64,000 nt of DNA from Salinibacterium sp. NK8237 (GCF_015864955.1 NZ_JADYWE010000003.1:62001-126000), one strand, 5' to 3'; counted from the stretch's first letter, positions 42,758 to 55,497 are shown. Numbers and translations are program-made. The notes: generated by a model from the sequence alone, not told the origin.

Positions 42758-44184
42758 GTTCACTTCTCAACCGCTCGGCGAAAGGGCAGCCACAACACAC
42801 CGCGGCGGAACATTCGGGTCCGAGCGGCAATAAGTCGCGCTCAGATTCAGACTTCCCCACCGCTATTCGGGGCCTCGACAACGCACGAACACGGATTGTC
42901 GGCTACCGCACGGGGTTTCTTGCTGATCTGATTGTTGCCACAGTGCGGTTCTCGGTGATCGCCCGAGAGATGCTGTCCCGCTACGCGAAGCGCGTTACAG
43001 CCGTAGTGACCCCGCTTGGCTGGGTCGTGCTCCTGCTTGCGCCCACAACACTGATTGTGGGCTACACAATTGCGTGGCAAGAACTAGTCGTTGTGGGGTT
43101 CGCCCTTGCTGCGATCGCCTTCATGGCCGCTATTTACCTCTTTGGTCGCAGCCAGCTAACAATCAGTTTGCATGTTGGCCACCATCGCGTCGTTGTCGGA
43201 GAAAGTGCAAGCGGCGAGGTACAGGGAGTGAATGAGGGCAAAAGTCGAAGTCTGGGCGTAGTGGCTGAGATTCCGATTGCTGCAAGCTACGCGGAGGCAG
43301 TGCTGCCGAGTTTGCGTCCAGGCGGCTCAGCGACGCACGAGTTTCTCATTCCCACTCAACGACGGGGCGTCATCTCAGTGGGGCCCGTGCGCACGGTGCG
43401 TGCCGACCCTGTGGGTTTGGTGCGTCGCGAGTTGGTATGGACCGAATCTTCCGAGGTTTTCGTACACCCGCGCACGATCAGTATTCCCAGTGTGAGCACA
43501 GGCCTCATCCGCGACTTGGAAGGCAACCCCACCAAAGATCTCGCGAATAACGACATCTCTTTTCACGCCCTGCGTGAGTACGTGCGCGGTGACGAGCGAC
43601 GCAACATCCACTGGAAGACGACTGCGCGCACCGGCCGCTACATGGTGCGCCAGTTTGAAGAAACTCGACGGAGCCATCTTGTAATCGCGCTGAGTCTGGC
43701 TGCCGCAGATTATGAGAACGATTATGAGTTCGAGATGGCTGTCAGCGTTGCCGGTTCACTCGGCGCACAGGCAATCCGTGATGCCCGCACGGTCACAGTG
43801 GTTGCGAGCGAGCAAACGCCTCAGTTCGCCAAGCGCAAGGTTTTTGCAGTGCGGGCTCTCTCCACCCTCACGGGAGTACGCCTGCTGGATGACCTTACGA
43901 GAGTCCAGCGTGCTGAGACCGCATTGCGCCTCATCGACGTTGCCAGAGTGACCTCGGATCAAACCAACGGGGTGTCCGTCGCGTTCCTGATTTGCGGATC
44001 GACCGTCACCTCCCAGCAACTTCGCGCGGCCTCGACGAAGTTCGCAGCGAATGTTGAAGTTGTCGCGATTGTCTGTGATCCCGAAGCTGTTCCGGGTCTT
44101 CGACGAGTCTCCGGGCTCAGCGTTCTCACTATCGGGTACCTCGAAGAGCTCAAAAGGGCACTCTCGAGATCGGTGGCAGTATGA
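42754..44184 (+). CDS. DUF58-domain membrane protein
   Basis: 476 residues, GTG start overlapping moxR and ATGA overlap with the next gene. A hydrophilic N-terminus (1-80) is followed by two membrane helices (about 88-107 and 112-130). The DUF58 signature is REYVRGDERRNIHWK near residue 272, then TARTGRYMVRQFEETRR. DUF58 proteins are predicted to carry a VWA-like fold and work with MoxR. The MoxR–DUF58–TgpA trio is a recurring bacterial unit whose biochemical role is poorly known. Confidence 0.9.
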   Translation: MSSLLNRSAKGQPQHTAAEHSGPSGNKSRSDSDFPTAIRGLDNARTRIVGYRTGFLADLIVATVRFSVIAREMLSRYAKRVTAVVTPLGWVVLLLAPTTLIVGYTIAWQELVVVGFALAAIAFMAAIYLFGRSQLTISLHVGHHRVVVGESASGEVQGVNEGKSRSLGVVAEIPIAASYAEAVLPSLRPGGSATHEFLIPTQRRGVISVGPVRTVRADPVGLVRRELVWTESSEVFVHPRTISIPSVSTGLIRDLEGNPTKDLANNDISFHALREYVRGDERRNIHWKTTARTGRYMVRQFEETRRSHLVIALSLAAADYENDYEFEMAVSVAGSLGAQAIRDARTVTVVASEQTPQFAKRKVFAVRALSTLTGVRLLDDLTRVQRAETALRLIDVARVTSDQTNGVSVAFLICGSTVTSQQLRAASTKFAANVEVVAIVCDPEAVPGLRRVSGLSVLTIGYLEELKRALSRSVAV

Positions 44185-46472
44185 CCACACGAGTCACTCC
44201 ATCATTCGTTGTTGTTTCCGGGGCGCTGCTCTGGCTCGCTATTGCCCTCGCTTCTGCAGCGCTGTGGCCGATCTATCGCACTCAAGATCTCACTGTCTTG
44301 ATTGCCGTCGGGGTACTCGCTGGCTCTGTGGTCGCACTTCTTTCTCTGTGGCGTCGACTGTCGTTCTTGACCACGACGGTGGTTGCGGTGCTCATTTTTC
44401 TCGCCATCGGCGTGCCCTTGGCTGTTCCGTCCGAGACCCAGTGGGGGATCGTTCCCACTCTCAATGGCCTCAGGGATCTCGTTTTCGGCGTTGCGCTCGG
44501 GTGGAAGCAGCTACTGACCATCTCGCTGCCAGTCGGAAATTATCAGGCGCTTCTTGTTCCCGCTCTTGTCTTAGTTTTTTTCGGCACCGTTATTTCGCTG
44601 AGCGTAGTTTTCCGCACTAAACTCGTAGAACTTTCTGTGGTTCCGCCGATCGTAATCTTCGTAATGGCGATCGCGTTTGGCCCGACCTATCCTGACCAAC
44701 CCGTTGCGCTCGCGCTCGCGCTCTTGATTGTGATCGCGCTTGCAATGGTGTGGTTCCGCTGGCGTCGTCGTCGTGACACGGTCAACGCTCTTGAAGCAGC
44801 GAAGGAAGCGCCCGGAAGTACGAGACGCAAGCGCGAGTTCGGATTTGCTGGCGTCCGCACGATGATTAGTGCTCTCGTCATCCTCGCGATCGCATCGGCG
44901 TTCGCACTCGTGGCCGTCGACGTCGCGCCAGCCACCAATAACCGTTCTGTGCTGAGAACAGCAATCGTGGAACCATTCGACCCGCGCGACTACGTGAGTC
45001 CTCTTTCTGGTTTTCGTCGTTATTGGCAGCCCAGCAGTGCAAATTCAGTGCTATTCGATGTATCTGGGGTTCCGTTGGGCACCCGAGTGAGACTTGCGAC
45101 ACTCGATAGCTACAGCGGCGTCGTCTATGCGGTCGGCAGTGACCGGGTGTCGAGCGCGTCTGGCTCCTTCTCGCGCGTGCCATCCCGTTTTGATCAGTCG
45201 GATGTCGAGGGCGATCAGGTTGAGCTGACGATCACTATCGAGGGGTATGAGGGTGTCTGGCTGCCGACAGTTGGCTTGTTTGAACAAGTAGATTTTTCGG
45301 GCGCGAACGAAGCTGACCTTCGCGATTCGTTCTACTACAACGAAGTTTCTGGAACGGCGGCCGTTGTCGGAGGTCTTGAGAGCGGCGATAGTTACACGTT
45401 CGAAGGCGTTGTGCCGCTGCAACCAAGTGCCGACGAAATCAGCGCTCTCACACCAGGCCTTGCCGAAGTTCCCGCTGTGCGGGAGTCGCCAGAAGAACTC
45501 ACCGAACGGCTTGACCAGTATGTTCGCGGCGTAACCACACCAGGGGAGCGCCTCGCTGCCATGCTGGAGGGTCTTGCAACTGATGGGTACATCAGTCACG
45601 GTGTCGGAGTGGATGAACCCACAAGCCGCTCCGGCCATTCTGCCGATCGCATTGCCGAACTCTTTACCTCCCCGCGCATGATCGGCGACGGTGAACAGTA
45701 TGCGGTTGCCGCGTCGATAATGGCGAACGAGTTGGGATTCCCGACTCGCGTTGTTCTCGGCTTCGTCACATCTGACCCTCAAGTTCGAGGCGATGACGTC
45801 TCCGCTTGGATCGAAGTGAATACCGCTGAGTATGGCTGGGTCACCATCGACCCCAACCCACCGCTCCGAGAGATCCCAGAGGAGGATCCCGACGACATCG
45901 CACAGGTTGCGCGGCCCCAAACTGTGGTCCAGCCGCCTGAAATCGAGTCTGATACGACGAACCGTCAGTCGAACCCGGACAGCGAACAAGCGTTGCAGCC
46001 CGACCTCGATCCTGTACTCCAGGCTGTTCTCGCCGTATTGCGGGTTACAGGATGGTCGTTGCTAGCGCTGCTGGTAGCGGCCGCACCCTTCCTGTTGATT
46101 GTTTTGGCCAAGGCACGACGCCGTCAGCTTCGCAAACGTGCTGAGTCGACGGTGGAACAGATCAGCGGCGGGTGGCAGGAATTCGAGGATTCCCTCATTG
46201 ATCATGGCTACTCGCCACCGCTTTCTGGAACCCGGACAGAGGTTGCTGCTGTGATGGCGACACCGGATGCTCGCGAACTCGCCGAGCATGCTGATCGCGC
46301 TATTTTCTCCGGGGCTGAACCGGAAACTGCCGAAGCTGATGCGTTCTGGACGAACGTGACAGAAATGGAATCTCAACTCAATACTGGACTGTCGCGCTGG
46401 GCGCGGTTCAAGACCAAAATATCACTGCGATCGCTCGGTGGTTATAGTGTCACAAGTCTGTTTAAGCGATAA
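44181..46472 (+). CDS. TgpA-like membrane transglutaminase homologue, catalytic residues lost
   Basis: 763 residues. Six or seven N-terminal membrane helices (1-265), an exported region, a transglutaminase-core fold (about 470-570), one C-terminal helix (about 620-645) and a cytoplasmic DUF4129-like tail: the TgpA layout. In the core the usual G-x-C-E-x-(F/Y)-A reads GDGEQYA, so the nucleophile Cys is Gly504, and the usual D-x-H-A-W reads DVSAWIE, so the His is Ser541; only Asp557 (TIDPNPP) remains. Spacing matches active homologues, so the fold is kept but classical catalysis is not possible. It may act as a binding or scaffold domain. Confidence 0.88.
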   Translation: MTTRVTPSFVVVSGALLWLAIALASAALWPIYRTQDLTVLIAVGVLAGSVVALLSLWRRLSFLTTTVVAVLIFLAIGVPLAVPSETQWGIVPTLNGLRDLVFGVALGWKQLLTISLPVGNYQALLVPALVLVFFGTVISLSVVFRTKLVELSVVPPIVIFVMAIAFGPTYPDQPVALALALLIVIALAMVWFRWRRRRDTVNALEAAKEAPGSTRRKREFGFAGVRTMISALVILAIASAFALVAVDVAPATNNRSVLRTAIVEPFDPRDYVSPLSGFRRYWQPSSANSVLFDVSGVPLGTRVRLATLDSYSGVVYAVGSDRVSSASGSFSRVPSRFDQSDVEGDQVELTITIEGYEGVWLPTVGLFEQVDFSGANEADLRDSFYYNEVSGTAAVVGGLESGDSYTFEGVVPLQPSADEISALTPGLAEVPAVRESPEELTERLDQYVRGVTTPGERLAAMLEGLATDGYISHGVGVDEPTSRSGHSADRIAELFTSPRMIGDGEQYAVAASIMANELGFPTRVVLGFVTSDPQVRGDDVSAWIEVNTAEYGWVTIDPNPPLREIPEEDPDDIAQVARPQTVVQPPEIESDTTNRQSNPDSEQALQPDLDPVLQAVLAVLRVTGWSLLALLVAAAPFLLIVLAKARRRQLRKRAESTVEQISGGWQEFEDSLIDHGYSPPLSGTRTEVAAVMATPDARELAEHADRAIFSGAEPETAEADAFWTNVTEMESQLNTGLSRWARFKTKISLRSLGGYSVTSLFKR

Positions 46473-46482
46473 AGGACTACCC

Positions 46483-49317
<2,835 letters not shown>

Positions 49318-49448
49318 GGCTAACGGATTGATCTCGCTGGGATCTACCGCAGACTCAACTGTCCCTGCACAGCGCTACGTCGAGCAGCACCCTCCACGGA
49401 GGTAGCTGTACGCGACTTCGCGCGAGCATGGCCTGCTGAAGTAGGCAC

Positions 49449-52412
49449 GTGACTGAATCTTCCCTTCCTGACCCGCGTATTTCTTTGCCTGCTCCGCCAC
49501 AGGCGCCAGCGCCCTTCCGGTTTCCTGTGGTTGCGGCCATAGTGCCAGTAGTCGCGTCGGTCGCGATCTGGTTGATTACTGGCTCTGCTTTCGCGCTTGT
49601 TTTCGCCGCACTCGGGCCTCTGGCTGCGACCGGAAGTTATGTCGACTCGCGGATTACGGCGCGCAAGACGAAGCGCGTCGAGCGAGCGCGTTTCAGCGCG
49701 GATGTGGCAACAACCTCAGGTGAAATTCGCACCTATCACCGCCGCGAGCTCTCCGAACTGGAAGAAAGAACCCCCACCGCCATCATGCTGGTGAACGATG
49801 TACTCACCGATGCTTCGCGGTGGATGCGAGAGCCGGATGATGTGCTTCCCGTTCATCTTGGGTACGGCAATGTGCGCAGCAGTCTTGCTATCGACCGAGC
49901 CGGCGTGCACGACTCAGCGCCACGTGAGGTTCACGACGCCTATCGCGGTTTGACCGAGCAGGCGGAGTATGTAAGTTGCGCCCCTATTGCAGTAAATGCT
50001 CGCCTCGGAATCGCTCTTTTTGGCAACAATCTGATGGCACTATCGCTCGCGCGGTCGTTAGCGATCCAGCTCGCTCGCACGCTCGCTCCTACCTCGAGTT
50101 GGGTGCGCCTTACCGGAGTGTTCGCCGCTGAGACGTGGGGAGAGCGGTTGCCTCATCGCCTGCTGCGCTCGAACGGACATAGTGAGCAGCCGTCGCACGA
50201 GGGGAGCGCCGGCAGTGAGATCGCGAGTGTGCACTGGGGCGCGCTGGGCAATGCGAGTCCCCGCGTCTCGATCACGGTTGTCTCCGAAGAAAAACAGGTT
50301 CCAAGCGGGCATCGCATTGTCATCCGTACCAACGCCGAAGGTATTGCCGTTGTCCGCCATCCCGACCGTCACCAACGCCGTGATTTCGAGCCATCCTTAC
50401 TCGGCAGAGAGCAGGCGTTGGTCTGGGCTCGAGCGGCGCACGACATCGCTGCTCGCGACGGTCTCGCCTCAGGTGATCACACGCTTCCTGGCTCGTTGGC
50501 CTTCGATGAGCTTGATAAGCGTCCGCGCACGGTTCACGGTTCAGCCCTAGAGCGACGCAAATCTTTGGTGGCACACCCTGCTGTAACGGCCTCGGGGGCA
50601 CTGGCCATCGACCTTGTCGGCGATGGACCCCATGCCATCGTCGGTGGCACGACCGGCAGTGGCAAGAGCGAGCTCCTCATCGCGTGGGTGCTCGCGATGG
50701 CGGCAGAAACCTCACCGGACGATGTAACTTTCTTGCTGATCGACTTCAAGGGTGGCTCTGCTTTTGCGGGACTAACGCAACTTCCACACACCGTCGGAAT
50801 CATCACCGATCTCGATGAGGCAGCCGCAGCGCGTGCATTCGCAAGTCTTCGTGCCGAATTGCGACATCGAGAACGTGTGCTGGCTATGGCTGGCGCGCGG
50901 GACATCTCAGAGCTTACGAACGAGCCTCGACTTGTGATCGTGGTCGACGAATTCGCGGCGATGATGGCGGACTACCCGCAACTTCACGCGCTCTTTAGCG
51001 ACATAGCGGCGCGCGGGCGATCGCTCGGTGTGCATCTCATCCTGTGTACGCAGCGGCCATCGGGCGTTGTCCGTGACGCTCTGCTTGCCAACGCAGACTT
51101 GCGGATCTCTCTTCGCGTGAACAACGGGGCCGACAGCTCGGCGGTCATCGGCAGCGATCGCGCTGCGGAGCTGCCTGCCGATGCAAAAGGTCGCGCGTGG
51201 GTCGCGCACGGCTCCTCCTCGGCCGACCTTGTGCAGTTCGCGCTGGTCACGCCCCAGGACATCACTGCGGTGGCCGAGCGCTGGCCGGTCACAGGGCCAC
51301 CGCGCCGTCCTTGGTGTGAGCCTCTGAGCGAACACGTCTCGCTCGGCACCGTGCTGGCCGCGCTCGGCGAAGAAAGGGACGGTGACAATTCGAATTCGGT
51401 GAGCTCAGATGTACTCCACTTCGGTATGACCGACTTGCCTGAACTCCAGCGCCACGGCATCGCCGGTTGGTCGCCGCTGGACGACGGACATTTGTTGCTT
51501 TTGGGCGCATCCGGCAGCGGTAAGACGACGGCGCTCACCACGCTTGCCCACGTGAGCGCGGCAGAGGTAACCGTGATGAGCGCTGAGCCTGCGGCATTCT
51601 GGGATTCCCTTGCGATCGCTTATGGTCGCCTTGATTTCAGCGATGAAGCGGCCTATCCACTGCAACCCACTCACCTCGTTATTGACGACATCGATGCTGT
51701 ACTCGCGCGTTTCGACGACGAGTATCGTCCCGTGGTTGTGGAGCGGCTCACCCGAGTACTGAGGGAGGGCCCCGCCAACAGCATCTGGGTTATCGCTAGC
51801 GCTCAGCGAATCACTGCGCCGTTACAGTCGCTCTCGCCGCTGATGCCGAGCGTGCTGCGACTACATTTCAGCAATCGACAGGATTTCGTTCTTTCTGGGG
51901 GCGCTTCAGAAAACTTCGTCGCTAATTTGCCCGCTGGGGGAGGGCTTTGGAAGGGAAACAGGCTCCAAATTGCAGAGAGCGCAGAGTACCTTCCTGTGGC
52001 GGAACGAGTGTTAACCGCAACGCTGAACCCCGACCATCACGTCGTCGTGGCGAGCAGCCGTCCCGCTGCCAGCGTGGCTGCTTTTGCTGCCGCTGGCTGG
52101 GAGATACGCAACGTCGACGGCGCACCGGGGGCGGAACGAGATCTCATCATCAGCCCCAGCGGCGCAAGCTCTCCGATCGCGCTTATCGGGTCCGTCGACG
52201 AATGGCAATCACGGTGGGGCGCGCTGGCGACGCTGCGTTCCCACGCAACTGTGGTTCTTGACGGCTGCAGTCTTAGTGACTATCGCCAGCTCGCGCGCAC
52301 TCGCGAGCTTCCGCCACCGCTAACCGGCGGGGCGCGCGAATACTGGCGTCTCAGCGACTCCGGTCAGACGCAGCGTGTGCGGGTGTCTCATCGCACCCCC
52401 GAAGCGGATTAG
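49449..52412 (+). CDS. FtsK/SpoIIIE-type ATPase, EssC/EccC-like
   Basis: 987 residues, GTG start. Two close membrane helices (about 24-60) are followed by a linker and two FtsK-type ATPase domains. The first has Walker A GGTTGSGKS near residue 396 and Walker B IVVDEFAAM near 495; the second has GASGSGKTT near 679 and HLVIDDIDAV near 742. The C-terminus (from about 860) looks like a degenerate third domain without a P-loop. This two-helix, multi-ATPase layout is that of the type VII secretion motor EssC/EccC rather than the DNA translocase FtsK. No EccB, EccD, MycP or WXG100 gene is in the window, so the cargo is unknown. Confidence 0.85.
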   Translation: MTESSLPDPRISLPAPPQAPAPFRFPVVAAIVPVVASVAIWLITGSAFALVFAALGPLAATGSYVDSRITARKTKRVERARFSADVATTSGEIRTYHRRELSELEERTPTAIMLVNDVLTDASRWMREPDDVLPVHLGYGNVRSSLAIDRAGVHDSAPREVHDAYRGLTEQAEYVSCAPIAVNARLGIALFGNNLMALSLARSLAIQLARTLAPTSSWVRLTGVFAAETWGERLPHRLLRSNGHSEQPSHEGSAGSEIASVHWGALGNASPRVSITVVSEEKQVPSGHRIVIRTNAEGIAVVRHPDRHQRRDFEPSLLGREQALVWARAAHDIAARDGLASGDHTLPGSLAFDELDKRPRTVHGSALERRKSLVAHPAVTASGALAIDLVGDGPHAIVGGTTGSGKSELLIAWVLAMAAETSPDDVTFLLIDFKGGSAFAGLTQLPHTVGIITDLDEAAAARAFASLRAELRHRERVLAMAGARDISELTNEPRLVIVVDEFAAMMADYPQLHALFSDIAARGRSLGVHLILCTQRPSGVVRDALLANADLRISLRVNNGADSSAVIGSDRAAELPADAKGRAWVAHGSSSADLVQFALVTPQDITAVAERWPVTGPPRRPWCEPLSEHVSLGTVLAALGEERDGDNSNSVSSDVLHFGMTDLPELQRHGIAGWSPLDDGHLLLLGASGSGKTTALTTLAHVSAAEVTVMSAEPAAFWDSLAIAYGRLDFSDEAAYPLQPTHLVIDDIDAVLARFDDEYRPVVVERLTRVLREGPANSIWVIASAQRITAPLQSLSPLMPSVLRLHFSNRQDFVLSGGASENFVANLPAGGGLWKGNRLQIAESAEYLPVAERVLTATLNPDHHVVVASSRPAASVAAFAAAGWEIRNVDGAPGAERDLIISPSGASSPIALIGSVDEWQSRWGALATLRSHATVVLDGCSLSDYRQLARTRELPPPLTGGAREYWRLSDSGQTQRVRVSHRTPEAD

Positions 52413-52420
52413 GCGCAGCG

Positions 52421-52487
52421 TGCCCAATTCGGGGTTGTACCGCGCTTCACGACAAAGAATTTGGCCCTGCGGTACCCGAATTGGGCA
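52421..52487. repeat. Long inverted repeat after the FtsK-like gene
   Basis: TGCCCAATTCGG (52421-52432) plus GTACCGC (52437-52443) pairs with GCGGTACCCGAATTGGGCA (52469-52487), giving 19 base pairs interrupted by one 4-base bulge, with a 25-base loop. It starts nine bases after the stop codon. There is no T-tract, so it may be a terminator, an mRNA 3'-end stabiliser or a protein-binding site. Confidence 0.75.
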
Positions 52488-52540
52488 CAATAATGGGGCG
52501 AATCTGGCTCGGAAACATGGAATTATTGCAACGGACCCGC

Positions 52541-52564
52541 AAGGCCCCTCCTAACTGGGGCTTT
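52541..52564 (+). terminator. Terminator-like hairpin
   Basis: AAGGCCCC (52541-52548) pairs with GGGGCTTT (52557-52564), eight pairs with one G-U, around an 8-base loop, ending in three Ts. It is the second hairpin in the 210-base gap and probably ends transcription from the large operon ahead of the solute-binding protein gene. Confidence 0.5.
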
Positions 52565-52622
52565 AACAAAGCAAACCGCGCTCACTACCATCGGGGTAAC
52601 TGGTGGGGGCGAAGGAGAAACA

Positions 52623-53828
52623 GTGACGAGACCACTTCCGCAGGATCCGACGATCCAGCAGCTAATGCTGCAGGCGAAGCAATCTCAACTCAGCCGCAGG
52701 CGACTGCTGCAAGGAGCAGGGCTTGGCGCATCTGCGCTCGCTCTCGCAGCATGTGCTGCGCCTGATGGGTCTGAGGTGAATGACATATCCGATAGCGATA
52801 ACTCGCTCGTGTGGGCAAGCTGGCCGTCATACATCGATGAAGATCTCAGCGGGCGCTCCCCAACGCTTAAGGCGTTTAGCGAGGAGACCGGAATTGACGT
52901 TGAGTACAATCCGATTGTCGAAGACAACGTTGGTTTCTACCTGACGATGAAAGACCAACTCTCTTTGGGAGAGCCGACGGGCGCAGACATCATTTGTGTC
53001 AGCGATTGGATGGCAGCACGACTCATCCGATTCGGGTACGCCCAAGAGATGGATGCGGCAAACATCCCCAACAAGGCAAATCTCACGGAGTCTCTCGCGA
53101 GCCCAGACTTTGACCCCGATCGGACCTACTCGCTGCCCTGGCAAAGTGGTTTCATCGGCCTCGCTTGGAACGCTGAGGAGTACCCCAGGGGAGTCCTCTC
53201 TGTCGATCAGCTGTGGAACGACGAGCTCAAGGGCAAAGTTGTCGTCCTCGCAGAAATGCGTCACACCATGGGAATGCTGTTGCTTGCTCAGGGTGTCGAC
53301 ATTGCTGAGGAAGATTGGGGAATTGAGGAGTATAAAAAGGCAAGCGCGGTGCTCGAAGAGCACCTGACGTCAGAGCACATCCTCGGTGTCTACGGCAGCG
53401 ATTACCTCGAAAAGCTTAAGTCGGGCGAAGCTATTGCCGGGTTCGCTCGCGCCGGCGACGTTGTCGTTCTCAACGCTCAGGCTGGATATGAGAAGTTCAA
53501 ATTCTTGCTTCCTGGCTCTGGTGGAACATTCTTCACCGACTCGCTCGTGATTCCCGCCGGTGCTTCCCATAAGGCAAGCGCCGAAAAGCTCATGAACTTC
53601 TACTATGACCCCGCTGTTGCGACTGAGGTCGTGGAGTGGATCCATTGCGTGAGCCCGGTTGAAGGAACGCTTGAGTACGCCATCGAGCACTTCCCGGCAC
53701 TGGCGTCGAACCAATTCACCTTCCCTAATGCGACCGCAATGTCACGAGCGCGCACTTTCCGCACGCTCAGCACCACCGACGATCAGTCGTTCAACGCGGA
53801 ATTCCGCCGCATAACGGGCAAGGGCTAG
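52623..53828 (+). CDS. Polyamine-type ABC transporter solute-binding lipoprotein
   Basis: 401 residues, GTG start with AAGGAGA upstream. The N-terminus has a twin-arginine motif (SRRRLL, 24-29) and a lipobox (LAAC, Cys44), so it should be exported folded by Tat and lipidated. The mature part matches spermidine/putrescine-binding PotD-like proteins: LVWASWPSYIDED, the DIICVSDWMAARL segment and the LPWQSGFIGLAWN region. No permease or ATPase gene adjoins it, so it must work with a transporter encoded elsewhere. It could feed the putrescine-catabolic genes at 29375-32832. Confidence 0.82.
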   Translation: MTRPLPQDPTIQQLMLQAKQSQLSRRRLLQGAGLGASALALAACAAPDGSEVNDISDSDNSLVWASWPSYIDEDLSGRSPTLKAFSEETGIDVEYNPIVEDNVGFYLTMKDQLSLGEPTGADIICVSDWMAARLIRFGYAQEMDAANIPNKANLTESLASPDFDPDRTYSLPWQSGFIGLAWNAEEYPRGVLSVDQLWNDELKGKVVVLAEMRHTMGMLLLAQGVDIAEEDWGIEEYKKASAVLEEHLTSEHILGVYGSDYLEKLKSGEAIAGFARAGDVVVLNAQAGYEKFKFLLPGSGGTFFTDSLVIPAGASHKASAEKLMNFYYDPAVATEVVEWIHCVSPVEGTLEYAIEHFPALASNQFTFPNATAMSRARTFRTLSTTDDQSFNAEFRRITGKG

Positions 53829-53845
53829 CCGGCAAGCGAAGTGTT

Positions 53846-54829
53846 TTACGCGAGCTCGAAACGGAGCTCGCCGACAGGGAGTCCACGGCCGAGCACCTGC
53901 TCGGTCGTGGCTGCCAGCACGCCGGCGACGGCATCCGCATCGAGCGCTCCAGCTTCAACAAGCAGCGAGAGCCCGACGGGCAGCAAGGGACGGATCGACC
54001 CGTCAAGAATCTTGAGAGTGACCGTAGTGCCGTCCGGGGCTGCCGCGATGAGAACGCCTTCGGCCCCGCGCTTCGCAACGATCCCGAGAGTATCCATTGC
54101 TTCGGCCACCTGGGGCATGTCGAGGCCCCAGGCGTTAGCGCGAATGGCGTTCACGAGGGCGGCAGCGTGCGGATCGGTGTCTGCCGTGGCGGTAACAACG
54201 CGCTGAATGGCGGTGGCAAGGGAGACCAGACTCATGGCGAAGACTGGAGCCCCGCATCCATCCGTTCCTTCATGCGCAATGGGCTTGCCCGTGAATTCGA
54301 CTACCGTCTGCCGAATGCGCTCTTGGAGTGGATGCGCGTGCTCGAGGTAGCTTTCGAGGGGCCAGTCATTGACCATGCAGGCCGCCAAGAAGCTCGCGTG
54401 CTTGCCTGAACAATTCATCGCAAGGCGACGAGGAGCCTCGGAGGCACGTCGGGTCGCGGAATCAGCGGGCCAGTCAGGTGGGCAGCGCAAGTCATCTTCT
54501 GTGAGTCCGTAGGCGGCCAGGGTTGAAGCAACCACGTCTTGGTGGCGTTGGCTACCAGTGTGGCTGGCGCTCGCCAGCACGAGCTGTTCGTCGGTGAGGG
54601 CGACCCCTGATCGAAGAACGGTGATCGCCTGCATCGGCTTGAGCGTTGAGCGGGGATAGATAAGGGCATCGGGGTTGCCTAACCGGCGTTGTTCGGTGCC
54701 GTCGGGCGAGAGCACAACCGCGGCCCCCAAGTGGCGCGACTCGATCATCCCGGAGCGTTCAAGAACGGCGAGCTGAACGGTGTCGTTGACGGTGAGAGCG
54801 GTAGCAGCAGATGTCGAGGGGGAGTTCAC
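53846..54829 (-). CDS. Asparaginase (L-asparaginase II, PF06089 type)
   Basis: 327 residues, GTG start, no signal peptide. It resembles the bacterial asparaginase II family distinct from AnsA/AnsB, named for the rhizobial enzyme. Family segments include YPRSTLKPMQAI, ASASHTGSQRHQDVV, NCSGKHASFL and HEGTDGCGAPVFAM, with candidate nucleophilic Ser or Lys residues in the first. It would hydrolyse L-asparagine to aspartate and ammonia in the cytoplasm. It is convergent with the solute-binding protein gene, 17 bases apart, and divergent from the OsmC-like gene. Confidence 0.85.
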   Translation of the reverse strand: MNSPSTSAATALTVNDTVQLAVLERSGMIESRHLGAAVVLSPDGTEQRRLGNPDALIYPRSTLKPMQAITVLRSGVALTDEQLVLASASHTGSQRHQDVVASTLAAYGLTEDDLRCPPDWPADSATRRASEAPRRLAMNCSGKHASFLAACMVNDWPLESYLEHAHPLQERIRQTVVEFTGKPIAHEGTDGCGAPVFAMSLVSLATAIQRVVTATADTDPHAAALVNAIRANAWGLDMPQVAEAMDTLGIVAKRGAEGVLIAAAPDGTTVTLKILDGSIRPLLPVGLSLLVEAGALDADAVAGVLAATTEQVLGRGLPVGELRFELA

Positions 54830-55017
54830 TCTCCTACGTTATCGCCGCCGGAGTGTGCGTGGGTATGGCACGCTCGCGAACCGCAGTACGGCGTGCACCT
54901 CTCAGGACGGCGTGGCTTCCCAGCGTTGACCGATACGGTGATGGCGAGATAAGTGTTTGCCCGATCGCCCGGTGCGATCGCCAATGTCGGCCGCGGAGGT
55001 CGGTGAGGGAGATTTTG

Positions 55018-55497
55018 ATGAACATCGACCACAATTTCGAAGCGCGCTTGGAATGGTCCGGAAATCTGGGCGAGGGCACCTCGAACTATCGCGGTTATTC
55101 TCGCCACAACGAGATCACCGCCGTGGGAAAGCATCCAATCGATGGTTCGAGCGCCCGCGTCTTTCACGGGTCCGCTGATCGTTGGAATCCCGAAGAGCTT
55201 CTTATCGCGGCGCTCAGCCAATGCCACATGTTGAGCTACCTGCACGTCGCAGTGAGCCGCGGCATCGTCGTGACGGCGTACCACGACGAAGTTTCCGGCA
55301 CGATGAAACAGACGGACAACGGTGGCGGGCACTTCACCTCGGTCACGCTGCGACCCGTGGTCACCATCGCGGCGGGCAACTCCGAGGACGCCATGGATGC
55401 CCACGCTGAAGCGAGCCAGAAGTGCTTCATCGCCTCATCCGTCAACTTTCCGGTTTTGCACCAACCCCGAATCATCATGCAAGCTGAAGTCGAGTAA
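55018..55497 (+). CDS. OsmC-family peroxiredoxin-like protein
   Basis: 159 residues from ATG 55018, chosen because GAGGGA lies at 55005-55010; the longer frame from 54811 overlaps the asparaginase start. It has the two OsmC/Ohr cysteines, Cys69 in LSQCHML and Cys136 in SQKCFIA, and the Arg-containing N-terminal strand. OsmC/Ohr proteins reduce organic hydroperoxides with a dithiol partner. Sequence context, with SQCHML and a closing VNFPV, is nearer to YhfA/OsmC-like than to Ohr. Confidence 0.88.
   Translation: MNIDHNFEARLEWSGNLGEGTSNYRGYSRHNEITAVGKHPIDGSSARVFHGSADRWNPEELLIAALSQCHMLSYLHVAVSRGIVVTAYHDEVSGTMKQTDNGGGHFTSVTLRPVVTIAAGNSEDAMDAHAEASQKCFIASSVNFPVLHQPRIIMQAEVE

Noticed and set aside
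49318..49448. A WXG100-type or other small gene before the FtsK-like gene
   Set aside because: The gap is 131 bases and its only open stretch is about 25 codons from a TTG, with no WXG motif.
52493..52622. A small ORF between the two hairpins and the solute-binding gene
   Set aside because: It runs through a terminator-like stem and continues out of frame into the next gene; composition is not coding-like.
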